NCBI GenBank assembly: GCA_965222645.1
Contig: OZ244968.1
Location: 2,976,001 to 3,040,000 of the forward strand
Direction: 5' to 3'
Source: JABDMH01 sp965222645
GTDB lineage: Bacteria; Bacteroidota; Bacteroidia; Chitinophagales; Saprospiraceae
DNA length: 64,000 nucleotides
Below the pieces are notes generated by a model that was given only the letters and a program-made list of their open reading frames with translations, was not told where the DNA came from and searched no databases. A program made the position numbers and the translations under genes. Shown piece after piece: positions 55,471 to 64,000 of this stretch. The stretch's first letter is position 1. Every line of letters begins with the position of its first letter.

Positions 55471-56088
55471 ATGAAACTCATGCTGGAAAATGTAATAAGC
55501 TCTAGAAGCTTGTCTCTCATTGGAATCTTAGGTCTACTGCTGCTTTCGAGCAGTTGTACAAAGGACGATCAACTTACCACAACGACCCCTACTCACAATT
55601 CAGAAGTCCTGCTCTCCAATGGCAAGGCCCTCAAAAAGGGTGAAAGCTCCATAGCTGAAATCGCTATCGGTGCAGGATTTTCAGAGCTAGTCAACGCTCT
55701 GACCTATGTTGACACCGAACTTGATGTGGGTCTGGTAAACTTGTTTCTCAACGGCAAGGATCAATACACCGTCTTTGCTCCTACTAATACAGCCTTCCAC
55801 TTCTTGTATCAGGCTGCAGGAGTCACAGCCATATCTGATCTGCCGGCACAACTTGTGCTCGATGTACTTCTTTATCATGTGGTGGAAGGTAGACGTGGAG
55901 CAAATAGTGTTCTTCCCAAAAAGAATCCCAAATCAATTCAGACTTTGCTCGGAGTGTCATTTGAGGTGGATGCCCTTGGCAAAATCACAGCAGTGGGAAA
56001 TTCTGCTGAGATCGTCACTCCAAACATTTCTGCGGCCAATGGTGTAATCCATGTGATCGACACCGTGATCCTTCCCATAAATTTATGA
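55471..56088 (+). CDS. Fasciclin (FAS1) domain lipoprotein
   Basis: The 205-residue protein has a lipoprotein signal (GILGLLLLSSSC) and one FAS1 domain. The first conserved box is DQYTVFAPTNTAFHFL, followed by VLDVLLYHVVEGRRGA and the final box ANGVIHVIDTVILPINL. FAS1 domains mediate adhesion to surfaces or matrix. A strong terminator follows. It is probably monocistronic and not obviously part of the rhamnan locus. Confidence 0.93.
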   Translation: MKLMLENVISSRSLSLIGILGLLLLSSSCTKDDQLTTTTPTHNSEVLLSNGKALKKGESSIAEIAIGAGFSELVNALTYVDTELDVGLVNLFLNGKDQYTVFAPTNTAFHFLYQAAGVTAISDLPAQLVLDVLLYHVVEGRRGANSVLPKKNPKSIQTLLGVSFEVDALGKITAVGNSAEIVTPNISAANGVIHVIDTVILPINL

Positions 56089-56125
56089 TCTATGACCGGT
56101 TGATTCTCAAATCTAACATTAAAAC

Positions 56126-56154
56126 AGAGGGCTGTCCAAGGCGGACGGCCCTCT
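56126..56154 (+). terminator. Terminator after the fasciclin gene
   Basis: A 12-bp stem (AGAGGGCTGTCC / GGACGGCCCTCT, one G-T wobble) with a five-base loop lies 38 bases after the fasciclin stop. It is followed by TTTCCTC rather than a pure T-run. It may also serve the convergent isomerase transcript ending at 56,334. Confidence 0.75.
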
Positions 56155-56333
56155 TTCCTCATTACCACAAGGGCCGATCTTTACTATCAGAAATTTTGAA
56201 AAAACTGCAGTCCCACCAGTAGTTCTCACTATATCGCTGACACCACAATCGACAGCTGGCTATTGTCACTATTTTTATGATTATAGATTGGATTTCCAGG
56301 ACTCCTGCCAGACCTGGTCATGCAAAAATTATA

Positions 56334-57443
56334 TTAGCTTGGAGGATAACATAAAAGAATTTTCGACCGATCTTTCGATTTAAACTTTACATGATTTATA
56401 GCCGCTGAAAGAAATATTTCATCCCCTTTATTAAAATCAAATTCAGCATTTTCGCAAATTATTTTTCCACACCCTTTATAGACAACTACAACAAAGAAAC
56501 TATCACCTCCCTTCAACAAATATTCTCCATTTAGATCTAGAGTGTTGACTGCAAAGCAATCTGTATGATTTGCATTAATAATCGTCCGGAAAGTATAGGA
56601 CTCTGTAGAATCTATTACACGAGGAGTTATTTTCCATCGATCGAGCGCTTCCTCATAAGTACATGGGTTGTAGTGAAAACATTCGAGCATTTTTTCCACA
56701 CCTACTCCCTGATGAATCAAAGCATCATCAATTTCCATCCCTGCGGGTGTCGTCTTCTCCACCCGCATTGTAAAATCTGTGGGCTCTTGCACTTCCATCA
56801 TAAAACAACCGGCCCCAATAGCATGTGGTACTCCGCCATAAATCATAAAGGCATCGCCCGGAGTCACTTCCATTTTATGCAAGCACCCGAGCATCCCCAC
56901 AATGTCTTGTTCGATAAAGAGTTGTTTCCATAATTGTTGGGTGACACCTTTTTTAAACCCCATGTAAATAAAACTTTTTTCTCCATCGATTTCCCGATTA
57001 TCAAGTATGTACCAGGACTCTGTTTTGCCAAAGCTGGAATTCAGCCACTTTTTTGCAAATTCTTTATCCGGATGTACTTGCATGGTGAGACGCTCTCTCG
57101 AATCAAGCATTTTTATCAGCAGGCCTGTACCATTGTATTTTGTAGCTGTCCCTTCTCCCAAAAAATGTATGGGATCGGAGGCAATTAAATCGTTTAGTGA
57201 TACGATTCCCATGGGAGTGTTTATCATCGACAGTCCCTCGCCTTCAGGGCGATTATTCCCTCTCGCCGTAATTGTCGACATAATCCACTCTTCCGGGAAG
57301 CTCCCATCAACTGCAGGAGTATCGCCTTTCCATTTGTCGATAAGGGCTCCGCCCTGATAGGTCCGCCAGACACGATTGGGCAATTGCTTTAGTGGCATTT
57401 GAGCAAACCGCAAATATTCAGATCTCAGAAAAGTTTTATTCAT
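56334..57443 (-). CDS. manA: Class I mannose-6-phosphate isomerase-like cupin
   Basis: The 369-residue protein resembles type I phosphomannose isomerases, which interconvert mannose-6-P and fructose-6-P. The zinc ligands are visible in LTMQVHPDKEF, KTESWYIL and GVPHAIGAG, and a second cupin domain makes up the C-terminal half. It begins three bases after the Nramp-like gene ends, so the two are co-transcribed. The N-terminal PNRVWRTYQGGALIDKWKG opening is typical of a Bacteroidota/Planctomycetota subgroup often encoded with sugar-catabolic genes, so the true substrate may not be mannose-6-P. Confidence 0.85.
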   Translation of the reverse strand: MNKTFLRSEYLRFAQMPLKQLPNRVWRTYQGGALIDKWKGDTPAVDGSFPEEWIMSTITARGNNRPEGEGLSMINTPMGIVSLNDLIASDPIHFLGEGTATKYNGTGLLIKMLDSRERLTMQVHPDKEFAKKWLNSSFGKTESWYILDNREIDGEKSFIYMGFKKGVTQQLWKQLFIEQDIVGMLGCLHKMEVTPGDAFMIYGGVPHAIGAGCFMMEVQEPTDFTMRVEKTTPAGMEIDDALIHQGVGVEKMLECFHYNPCTYEEALDRWKITPRVIDSTESYTFRTIINANHTDCFAVNTLDLNGEYLLKGGDSFFVVVVYKGCGKIICENAEFDFNKGDEIFLSAAINHVKFKSKDRSKILLCYPPS

Positions 57444-57446
57444 GGC

Positions 57447-58706
57447 CTATCCGGTCACCAAGTTCCAGACTCCCTTTACTCCCACAAAGGAAGTAAAAAT
57501 AGAGAAGAGCAGAATTGCACTCAGGACAATATTGGTCAAAAGAGAATTTCTAAATTTACCCATCAAATCGCTGCGATTTCCGAGATATAATATGCAACCT
57601 ACTGTAATTGGTAGAATAACGGAATTAAAAGCTTGGGAAACAATCATTACTAATACGGGGCGGGCATTAAAAATAGGGACTACCAAACCCAATAGAGAAA
57701 TGATAAATACCATGATTCTATATTTAGAGAGTCTCATATTTCGTTCCGTTCCGGTATAATCGCATAAAAGCCATGGCAGCATCAGCACATTTGGAAATTG
57801 TGAGGATACTCCAGCTGCAACGATGCCGACAGCAAATATCGTCGTGGCAAATGATCCTGCCAGAGGCTCCAACAACCTGATCATTTGCGATGCTTTTGAT
57901 AATCCCAATCCCTCGACATATAAGGTTCCTGCGGCAGCAGCCATAATCGCTGCACTTATGACAAACATCAATACGACGGATACAATTGCATCATTGCGTT
58001 GTTTATCATAATCTTTGAGTGACCACCCTGCCTCTTTAACAAGTGTAGTGCGAATAATAAATAGCCCAGAAAAAACCGTGGTTCCTACCATTGATGCAAT
58101 CACTAGAAAGGGCCCACTGCCTTCATCAGAGGGAACTGATGGAACACTGGGAATCAATCCCTTAATGATCTCCAGGGGAGGTGGCATCATGATGAAGAAA
58201 TTAATCAAAAAACTAGCTGACATAACAGCGACAATTACTGCTAAACTCCGCTCGAAAAATTGAGTTCTTCCATTCCAAAAAATAAAATAAACCAGAGAAA
58301 TAAATGCAATTGCAAAATAAACGGGAGCAACTCCATCTTCAGTAATCTTTTTTGACCATTCAAAGCAAATATCTGCCACTATTCCCATCACACCCATCAC
58401 ACTGCCGCAGACACCGGCCGTTAGCGCAATGATAAAAAAAATGCCAACAGCTGGATGTATATGTTTTCGAAATGCATAGAGTGCGGTCTCCCCGGTCAAC
58501 AAAGTATATCGACCGTATACATTTATCATAAAAAAGGTGCATAAACACGAAGCTACTATGGTCCACAAAAGCGTCATTCCATACTCAGCACCTGCTTTGG
58601 CCATGGCAGTCACACTTCCCGTACCAATATTGAAACCCAGTAAAAAAATGCCGGGTAAAAATAATGCAATGCCTTTTGCAATTTTAGTTTTCAGGTTATC
58701 TCCCAT
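57447..58706 (-). CDS. Second Nramp-superfamily transporter lacking DPGN
   Basis: The 419-residue protein has about eleven helices of the Nramp/LeuT-fold type. Its TM1 reads GFNIGTGSVTAMAKAG where metal transporters have DPGN, and TM6 reads SMVGTTVFSGLFIIRTTLVKEAG instead of an MPH motif. The GETALYAF loop after TM2-3 parallels GETTLEAF in the other Nramp-like protein of this window. It is followed three bases later by the isomerase. Metal transport is unlikely on these residues; the substrate is unknown. Confidence 0.8.
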   Translation of the reverse strand: MGDNLKTKIAKGIALFLPGIFLLGFNIGTGSVTAMAKAGAEYGMTLLWTIVASCLCTFFMINVYGRYTLLTGETALYAFRKHIHPAVGIFFIIALTAGVCGSVMGVMGIVADICFEWSKKITEDGVAPVYFAIAFISLVYFIFWNGRTQFFERSLAVIVAVMSASFLINFFIMMPPPLEIIKGLIPSVPSVPSDEGSGPFLVIASMVGTTVFSGLFIIRTTLVKEAGWSLKDYDKQRNDAIVSVVLMFVISAAIMAAAAGTLYVEGLGLSKASQMIRLLEPLAGSFATTIFAVGIVAAGVSSQFPNVLMLPWLLCDYTGTERNMRLSKYRIMVFIISLLGLVVPIFNARPVLVMIVSQAFNSVILPITVGCILYLGNRSDLMGKFRNSLLTNIVLSAILLFSIFTSFVGVKGVWNLVTG

Positions 58707-59175
58707 GCCTCATTATACTATTCGAAATCCAAAACATTACCTCCTGCCCAAAAAAGTCACAGACTTATCGCAGCACCTGGGATTAGGGGAAATGACATAT
58801 CGAAGGACTGCCCCGCATAGAAAAGAATCGAATCAAAATTAATAAATCAGGAATCGTATTGAGGTCAAAAAAAGTCCGTCTCGATGTCTGGCCTGCACGT
58901 TGATCTGCCTTGAAGGATTCAACCGGTCAGGCATCGTAAACAAGGAAGCACGCCATGATCGTTACCAAGACCTCCCGGCATTCTTGTCGAAGACAAATAC
59001 GCTCAGGATTAACCTGCCTACAGTTAAATCATTTTAATCAGTAGACTATTGCACTAATTATTATCTGCAATTTCTTCATCTTTTTTGAAATTCCTCCAAC
59101 AAATCAATGCAACAGTCTACCCAACGTTGAGGTGGATCTTTCGAGCTATCATCAATTCCAGATCCGGTTCACGCA
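58707..59175. other. Intergenic region between the Nramp-like gene and susD
   Basis: No complete gene is seen in these 469 bases. A plus-strand open stretch around 58,880-59,035 encodes about 50 residues (for example RSGIVNKEARHDRYQDLPAFL) without a start or a recognisable family, possibly debris. The Nramp-like gene's promoter should lie near 58,710-58,850. Confidence 0.4.
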
Positions 59176-60966
59176 TCAATAGCCCGGATTTTCAACGAGC
59201 ATGGGATTATCTGCAATCCGTCCCAGACCCAGAGCATAATAATAGTTGCGCTCGGGATGCAGTCTTACCCGGCCTTTATCTCCGTGTTCCATCTCCATAT
59301 AATACATCCCGGTATCAAAATCCTTGGTCCAGACAGTTTTATGCCGGGGCTTATTGTCTAATTCTTCCACTGCTATCCTCCATCTCCTGAGATCCCAAAA
59401 AACGTGCTCCTCAAAAGCGAGCTCGACTTGTCTTTCTTGTCTGATCTTATCTTCAGTGATTTCTTCTGCAGACAATGCTGGCATTCCTGCTCGCTCCCTG
59501 ATCTCATCATTGAGTATTCTTGCCATGTCCCCATTTGGGTCATTGAGATAATACGCAGCTTCCACATAATTTAGCATGACCTCGGCTAGACGAAGTATAA
59601 TCCAATCAGTGCTCGATCTTTGACCGTCAGGAGTCGTGGGATTTATCTGTTTCCGTCTCAATAATCCTGTAGGATTATTCCCACCAGCATAGGCATGCCG
59701 TGGATGGCAGGCACCTGGGAAACCATCCGATCCTGGAATAATGAACCCCGATTGTTTGGTAGTCGTTTTGCGCTGATTGTCGGCAGGGTCGGTGTACACG
59801 GTATTAGTATGAAAATAGACCGGTCGACCTTTAAAAGTAGTTTCAGGATAAAAAATCCACGCTCTAAATCTCGGATCCCTTTCGCCAAAAAACCGGGCGG
59901 GATCCAGGGGAGTCATGCCGTCATACATGGCGCGATCCAATTTACCGGAAGCACCGTCTGTGAAATCAAATTTCTCCAGGGTTTCGAGATAGACCGGGTA
60001 GTTCGAATTCCAGGAAAACCCAAATCCCGCAGGAGTCCCGGTTACATCAAAGGCGTGATTTTTTCCACCTTCGAAGCTGTATTTCTCGACAAAAATAGCT
60101 TCTGGATTGTCCGCCTCATCAAGAAAGAGATCAATTAGATTTTGCACTTTATCCGCATTTTTCCGGTACAGCGAAAAGGGCCCGTTATCTAAGATCTCTT
60201 TGGATGCATCCAGGGATTGCCGGTAATATGATTCTGCGTCACTCGCAGGAAATCCCAACAAACCATCCAATTGTTGGGTACCATTTTGAGCTACGCTTGC
60301 AGCATATAACATGGCCCGGCTCTTCAGTGCTAATGCTGCCCATTTTGTTGCCCTGCCTCCATTGTCAGCAACATCCGGAAGGATTGACGCAATTGCATCC
60401 ATCTCCGACCCAACAAAGTCGTACACTTCTTTTTCAGAATTTCTCGGAATAAATAACTCATTCTCAGTCGCATCTATCCCCAATGCCTCGGTCACGATTG
60501 GAACTCCCCCAAAACGTTTGGCCATTTCAAAATACTCCCATCCCCGAATAAACCGTGCCTCTCCAATTCTCTCCGAAATATAATCGGGATCAAGGGTCGT
60601 CGACTGGGCTAATTTTTCGATTAGGACATTGGCCTCTCTAATATTATTGTATGGCCAATAATCAAGTAGCCGAGCGCCGTTTTCATCGTAAGGTGTGTTT
60701 GTTACCTGACCAAAAGCAGGCTGCCATGGAGCAAAATTGCGATGTTCGCCGCCCCATGAATTTATGAAACCCATGTTGATATTCGTTCCACCGGATGTCA
60801 TGTGAAACTGTGCTCTATTATACATGTCATTTACGTAGGCATCTACTAATCCTTCGTCCTCAAATACAATATCTTGGGAAATAATGTCCGTCGGTGTCAG
60901 CTCAAAAGGATCCTCACAAGAAATAATTGCAAGCAACACAGCAATAAGAAATAATAAATTTTTCAT
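59176..60966 (-). CDS. susD: SusD/RagB-type lipoprotein of the second PUL
   Basis: The 596-residue protein has a lipoprotein signal (LLAIISCEDPFELTPTD) and the SusD fold: VFEDEGLVDAYVNDMYNRAQF, the helical repeat NNIREANVLIEKLAQS, and the C-terminal LRLAEVMLNYVEAAYYLND...VELAFEEHVFWDLRRWRI. It should bind the polysaccharide imported by the adjacent SusC, 17 bases upstream. Given the neighbouring sulfatase-GH78 and RhaM, a sulfated rhamnan such as ulvan is a reasonable candidate. Confidence 0.95.
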   Translation of the reverse strand: MKNLLFLIAVLLAIISCEDPFELTPTDIISQDIVFEDEGLVDAYVNDMYNRAQFHMTSGGTNINMGFINSWGGEHRNFAPWQPAFGQVTNTPYDENGARLLDYWPYNNIREANVLIEKLAQSTTLDPDYISERIGEARFIRGWEYFEMAKRFGGVPIVTEALGIDATENELFIPRNSEKEVYDFVGSEMDAIASILPDVADNGGRATKWAALALKSRAMLYAASVAQNGTQQLDGLLGFPASDAESYYRQSLDASKEILDNGPFSLYRKNADKVQNLIDLFLDEADNPEAIFVEKYSFEGGKNHAFDVTGTPAGFGFSWNSNYPVYLETLEKFDFTDGASGKLDRAMYDGMTPLDPARFFGERDPRFRAWIFYPETTFKGRPVYFHTNTVYTDPADNQRKTTTKQSGFIIPGSDGFPGACHPRHAYAGGNNPTGLLRRKQINPTTPDGQRSSTDWIILRLAEVMLNYVEAAYYLNDPNGDMARILNDEIRERAGMPALSAEEITEDKIRQERQVELAFEEHVFWDLRRWRIAVEELDNKPRHKTVWTKDFDTGMYYMEMEHGDKGRVRLHPERNYYYALGLGRIADNPMLVENPGY

Positions 60967-60983
60967 GTTTTTTCTTTTTTTGA

Positions 60984-63900
60984 TCAGAAGGAAACTCTTA
61001 CGCCGAAGGCGACTGATTTAGTAATAGGCAATCGGCCCGTCGGAGAACCCGGTTCAAATTCCGGATCAAATGAATTTTTATAAAAACCGAGATTAGTCAG
61101 CAGTATCAAATTTTCGCCAGCAATATACAACTGGGCTTGATCTACTCCGGAATTACCCAAAATTCTATCAGGAAATGAATAAGAAAAATTCACATTCTTT
61201 AACCTGAAGTACGTCACGTCTTTTATCCAGAAATCCGAATTCCGATTATTGTTAAAACTTGGAGACTGGGTTGCAGCTGGAAGAGACGCATTTGGATTGA
61301 TATTTTCCCCCGGATTATTTAAATCTGGCTGCCACCTCCGTTCATATTGATAGGTCAGAGGTATGGATTGGTTGCTAAACATGGTACGAGCAGATCCGCT
61401 AATGTTTATGCTGAACTTAGATGCACCCTGTAACAGGAGATTTAGATTAAAATTTTTGTATGCCAAGCCCAAATCCATCCCATAAACCATCTCGGGAATG
61501 CCCCTGGCAAAACCGATCACATCCTGGTCTCTAAATGTAATGACCCCGTCACCATCCCTGTCGATATACCTGATATCTCCCGGCCGAAGTGTAGTATTTT
61601 CGTTGTCGTCCTGTACCACCGGGTGGTTATCGATTTCAGACTGCGACATAAAAATCCCATCTGACAAATAACCGATGGATTGATTTACTCTTCTGCCGTC
61701 TAATTCGAATAGTCTCTTTTGGTCAGGATCCTCAAAATCTTCCTGACTTTTGACCTCCAACCATTTTGACCTGGCCAAAGAGAGATTAGGGGCAAGATCA
61801 ATTCTGAAATCACCAATACGCTGCTGATACACTGCAGATACTTCCACTCCCCTGTTATCCTGACTATTGAGATTTACTACCGGAAGATCTGCGCCGAATG
61901 TAGAAGGCACGGCCTCAATATTTTGTGCTATAATTCCGTCTCTCTTTCGATAAAACAACTCTGTCTCAAGTGACAATTTACCGTCCCAAAATCTGGCTTC
62001 GAAACCGAGGTTGTAGACAGTCATTTCCTCCCATGTCAAAAGTGGGTTCACCAGGCCACGTGTTCTGATCGTAGGTTCTGATACTCCATCGCCCAGGATG
62101 ATTGGATCTTGCAGAGCATAACCGGTCAAATAATCATATCCATTTAATCCATCAGCCGTATCATCTCCCAGCTCAGAATAGGACAACCTCAGTTTTAAGA
62201 AATCTAATGCACCTCCTCCAATGTTTAGAAAAGGCTCTTCAGACAGGACCCACCCAACCGAGAAACTGGGAAAATAACCCCATCGTTTCTCCGGTGAGAA
62301 CAGCACGTTGCCATCTGCTCTGAATGTGGTCTCAAAAAGATACTTATCCTGAAACGTATAATTCAATCTTCCCACATAGCTTTTCCTCCCAATGTCAGAT
62401 CCCGAAAACCCGCTGTTGGTCTGATTATTCTGAGATCCGATAAAGAGCTCCGGTATCGCAAATGACAGTAGATCTAATCTACTTGCACCAAACTGGCTAA
62501 ATTTTCTAGTGATCTGTTCGTAAAGTCCCAAGACCTTCAAATTGTGATCACCGAAAGACTCCTCATAGGTCAAGGAAAACAGGGGATAGACCTGTGTCCT
62601 TCTAAACTGGTCTTCTCCAATAGAAGAAGCCACACGCTGGGTGGCCTGATACAGATAAGTATCTGTTTCCGGCTGATATTCATACAAATCCGTAGGCTTA
62701 GCAAATCGTTTGATCGCTCTATTGTATTTGATTATTCCGACTTCAGCTTTTGCAGATAATCCTTCAATTAACGGCAGATCGTATTTCAAGCCCAGCCTAC
62801 CCTGGAAGACATCTTCATCTCTGTCCCAGAATCCGGCTTTCTCCCGTTTACTGGATGAAATTGGATTTCTTTGAGAAAATCCTGAAAATGCCTCACCAAT
62901 AGACGGGTCAGGCAACGAAGTGGGATAAACCGGTCTTGTAGATACCAATTCTGTCATCAGGGCTGGTATATTATTGACAGGCCTTTCCGTCTTTTCAAAA
63001 CGATAAGCGAGGTCGAGGTTGAAACTTAAGCTGTTATTGATCCGAGCATCTATGTTAGACCGGGCATTGTACCTGCCATAATCAAAGTCCCTGGATCTGA
63101 AGTAGCTTTCCTGATCCAAAAATCCAAAAGAAGTAAAATACCTGATATCATTGCTTCCACCCGATACACTGAGGTTGTGCTGGAGCATTGGAGCATTATT
63201 ACTTATCAGCCCGTTGACCCAGTCTCCGCCCTCATAACCCGGGTCTTTATTTCGAAATTTCTGAAGATCTTCTTCGGTAAAAGTGGCATCGATTCCCGCG
63301 TCGTCGAGTAGATCTGACTCCCTTACTAACTCTACGTATTGCACAGTATTAACCTGTTGAAACAACCTCGAAGCAGATGTAGAAGTGTAACTGCCGTTGT
63401 ATGTAATTTTAGCAGGACCTTCCCGCCCCCTTTTTGTCGTGACAAGTATTACTCCGTTCCCGGCACGAGCTCCGTAAACCGCTGCGGCTGCATCCTTCAG
63501 CACATTGATCGATTCAATATCATTGGGATCTATTCTATCGAATGAAGTCTGGATTCCATCTACGAGAACTAAAGGTGATCCCGCATATCCCCTGATGCGT
63601 ATCTGCGTATTCTCAGATCCCGGCAAGCCAGAATTTTGACGGGTCATCACTCCCGATACCCGTCCTGCCAGCAAATTTGCTGAGTTTGCCACAGGTACAG
63701 AAGTGAGCTTTTCATTGTCTATCGATGCCACCGCCCCGGTCAATGTTGATTTGCGCTCTGTGCCATAACCTACCACCACTACTTCGTCAAGTAATGCACC
63801 TTCGGTCAACTGTATGTTGATCACTTGCTGGTCCAGGACTTCCACAGTCTGGGTCTGGTATCCGGTATAGCTGAATGAGATGCTTGCATTGGGCTGCACT

Positions 63901-64000
63901 GTCAACTCATAAGTCCCATCAATGTCAGTGACCGTCCCATTACTCGTTCCTTCTTCGAGGATATTGACTCCTATAAGAGGTGTATTGTCAGCATTGGTGA
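60984..64000 (-). CDS. susC: SusC/RagA-type TonB-dependent transporter, N-terminus beyond the window
   Basis: The frame remains open to the right edge. The last bases encode NTPLIGVNILEEGTSNGTVTDIDG, part of the carboxypeptidase-regulatory-like domain, so only the signal peptide and the start of that domain are missing. The plug is complete (VVVGYGTERKSTLTGAVASI; PLVLVDGIQTSFDRIDPNDIESINVLKDAAAA) and the barrel ends in KSVAFGVRVSF. A methionine at 63,905 is not the true start. With the following SusD it forms the second outer-membrane glycan importer of the window. Confidence 0.95.
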   Translation of the reverse strand, partial: TNADNTPLIGVNILEEGTSNGTVTDIDGTYELTVQPNASISFSYTGYQTQTVEVLDQQVINIQLTEGALLDEVVVVGYGTERKSTLTGAVASIDNEKLTSVPVANSANLLAGRVSGVMTRQNSGLPGSENTQIRIRGYAGSPLVLVDGIQTSFDRIDPNDIESINVLKDAAAAVYGARAGNGVILVTTKRGREGPAKITYNGSYTSTSASRLFQQVNTVQYVELVRESDLLDDAGIDATFTEEDLQKFRNKDPGYEGGDWVNGLISNNAPMLQHNLSVSGGSNDIRYFTSFGFLDQESYFRSRDFDYGRYNARSNIDARINNSLSFNLDLAYRFEKTERPVNNIPALMTELVSTRPVYPTSLPDPSIGEAFSGFSQRNPISSSKREKAGFWDRDEDVFQGRLGLKYDLPLIEGLSAKAEVGIIKYNRAIKRFAKPTDLYEYQPETDTYLYQATQRVASSIGEDQFRRTQVYPLFSLTYEESFGDHNLKVLGLYEQITRKFSQFGASRLDLLSFAIPELFIGSQNNQTNSGFSGSDIGRKSYVGRLNYTFQDKYLFETTFRADGNVLFSPEKRWGYFPSFSVGWVLSEEPFLNIGGGALDFLKLRLSYSELGDDTADGLNGYDYLTGYALQDPIILGDGVSEPTIRTRGLVNPLLTWEEMTVYNLGFEARFWDGKLSLETELFYRKRDGIIAQNIEAVPSTFGADLPVVNLNSQDNRGVEVSAVYQQRIGDFRIDLAPNLSLARSKWLEVKSQEDFEDPDQKRLFELDGRRVNQSIGYLSDGIFMSQSEIDNHPVVQDDNENTTLRPGDIRYIDRDGDGVITFRDQDVIGFARGIPEMVYGMDLGLAYKNFNLNLLLQGASKFSINISGSARTMFSNQSIPLTYQYERRWQPDLNNPGENINPNASLPAATQSPSFNNNRNSDFWIKDVTYFRLKNVNFSYSFPDRILGNSGVDQAQLYIAGENLILLTNLGFYKNSFDPEFEPGSPTGRLPITKSVAFGVRVSF

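Noticed and set aside
58880..59035. Short open stretch as a transposase remnant
   Set aside because: The roughly 50 residues do not match a transposase motif I can name, so no mobile element is claimed.
63903..63905. Methionine at 63,905 as the start of the second SusC
   Set aside because: The frame continues upstream to the window edge and encodes more of the carboxypeptidase-regulatory-like domain.
1..64000. CRISPR arrays, tRNA or rRNA genes, intact insertion sequences
   Set aside because: None was seen; the only direct repeats are the RHS duplication, the attC-like sites and short intergenic repeats.

Overview
This 64 kb window comes from a member of the Bacteroidota. It has two SusC/SusD pairs, lipoproteins with Bacteroidota-type signal peptides, a type IX secretion (T9SS) C-terminal sorting domain, S1 sulfatases and an ASPIC/VCBS protein. 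The sugar genes point to an organism living on marine red and green algal polysaccharides. The PSD1/DUF1501 pair at the left end, a gene type best known from Planctomycetota, is compatible with a Saprospiria- or Cytophagia-like lineage, but that placement is a guess.

Region 1 (1-30,500) is a polysaccharide utilisation locus (PUL) for agar- or porphyran-type galactans. Leftward from 25,436 come a zinc alcohol dehydrogenase, a KduD-like SDR, an AldA-like aldehyde dehydrogenase, an enolase-superfamily enzyme, an aldose 1-epimerase, a RhaT-type sugar permease, a GH117 enzyme, SusC and SusD. A terminator follows, then an ASPIC/VCBS lipoprotein, a cytochrome P450 with its 2Fe-2S ferredoxin, a sulfatase, an MFS sugar porter and the PSD1/DUF1501 pair. 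Rightward from 25,650 come an AraC regulator, a TIM-barrel sugar isomerase, a second sulfatase and an Nramp-like transporter. Read together: GH117 releases 3,6-anhydro-L-galactose (AHG), RhaT imports it, the ALDH oxidises it, the enolase-family enzyme opens the anhydro ring, and the ADH/SDR pair inverts C5 to give 2-keto-3-deoxygluconate. The P450/ferredoxin pair fits removal of the O-methyl group from 6-O-methyl-galactose. No endo-agarase, porphyranase, KDG kinase, KDPG aldolase or ferredoxin reductase is in the window.

Region 2 (30,680-36,060) is the least expected part: an AT-rich array of six unrelated genes, all leftward, separated by attC-like imperfect inverted repeats. Three of the four cassettes have ends that are exact 10-base reverse complements of each other, the signature of integron cassettes. 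No integrase gene is visible. The cassettes carry a TauD-like dioxygenase with a zinc-ribbon/HEPN-like protein, a RES-like protein with an Rx4H protein, a lipoprotein, and a membrane coiled-coil protein. Two of them look like toxin or defence candidates.

Region 3 (36,061-48,110) is a polymorphic-toxin locus: a small lipoprotein, a pappalysin-like protein whose zinc site has been lost but which keeps a T9SS tail, a 2,225-residue RHS protein with a C-terminal HETGH toxin tip, and a putative immunity lipoprotein. Downstream is an orphan RHS tail with a different HELNH tip (broken by a stop and a frameshift, and carrying a 33-bp in-frame palindromic insertion), a second immunity-like lipoprotein, and the wreck of an XRE regulator.

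Region 4 (48,245-64,000) holds a HerA/DUF853-type ATPase, a SnoaL-like protein, a sulfatase-GH78 rhamnosidase fusion followed by L-rhamnose mutarotase (an ulvan or other sulfated-rhamnan signature), a fasciclin lipoprotein, a class I mannose-6-phosphate isomerase with a second Nramp-like transporter, and a second SusD/SusC pair that runs off the right edge.
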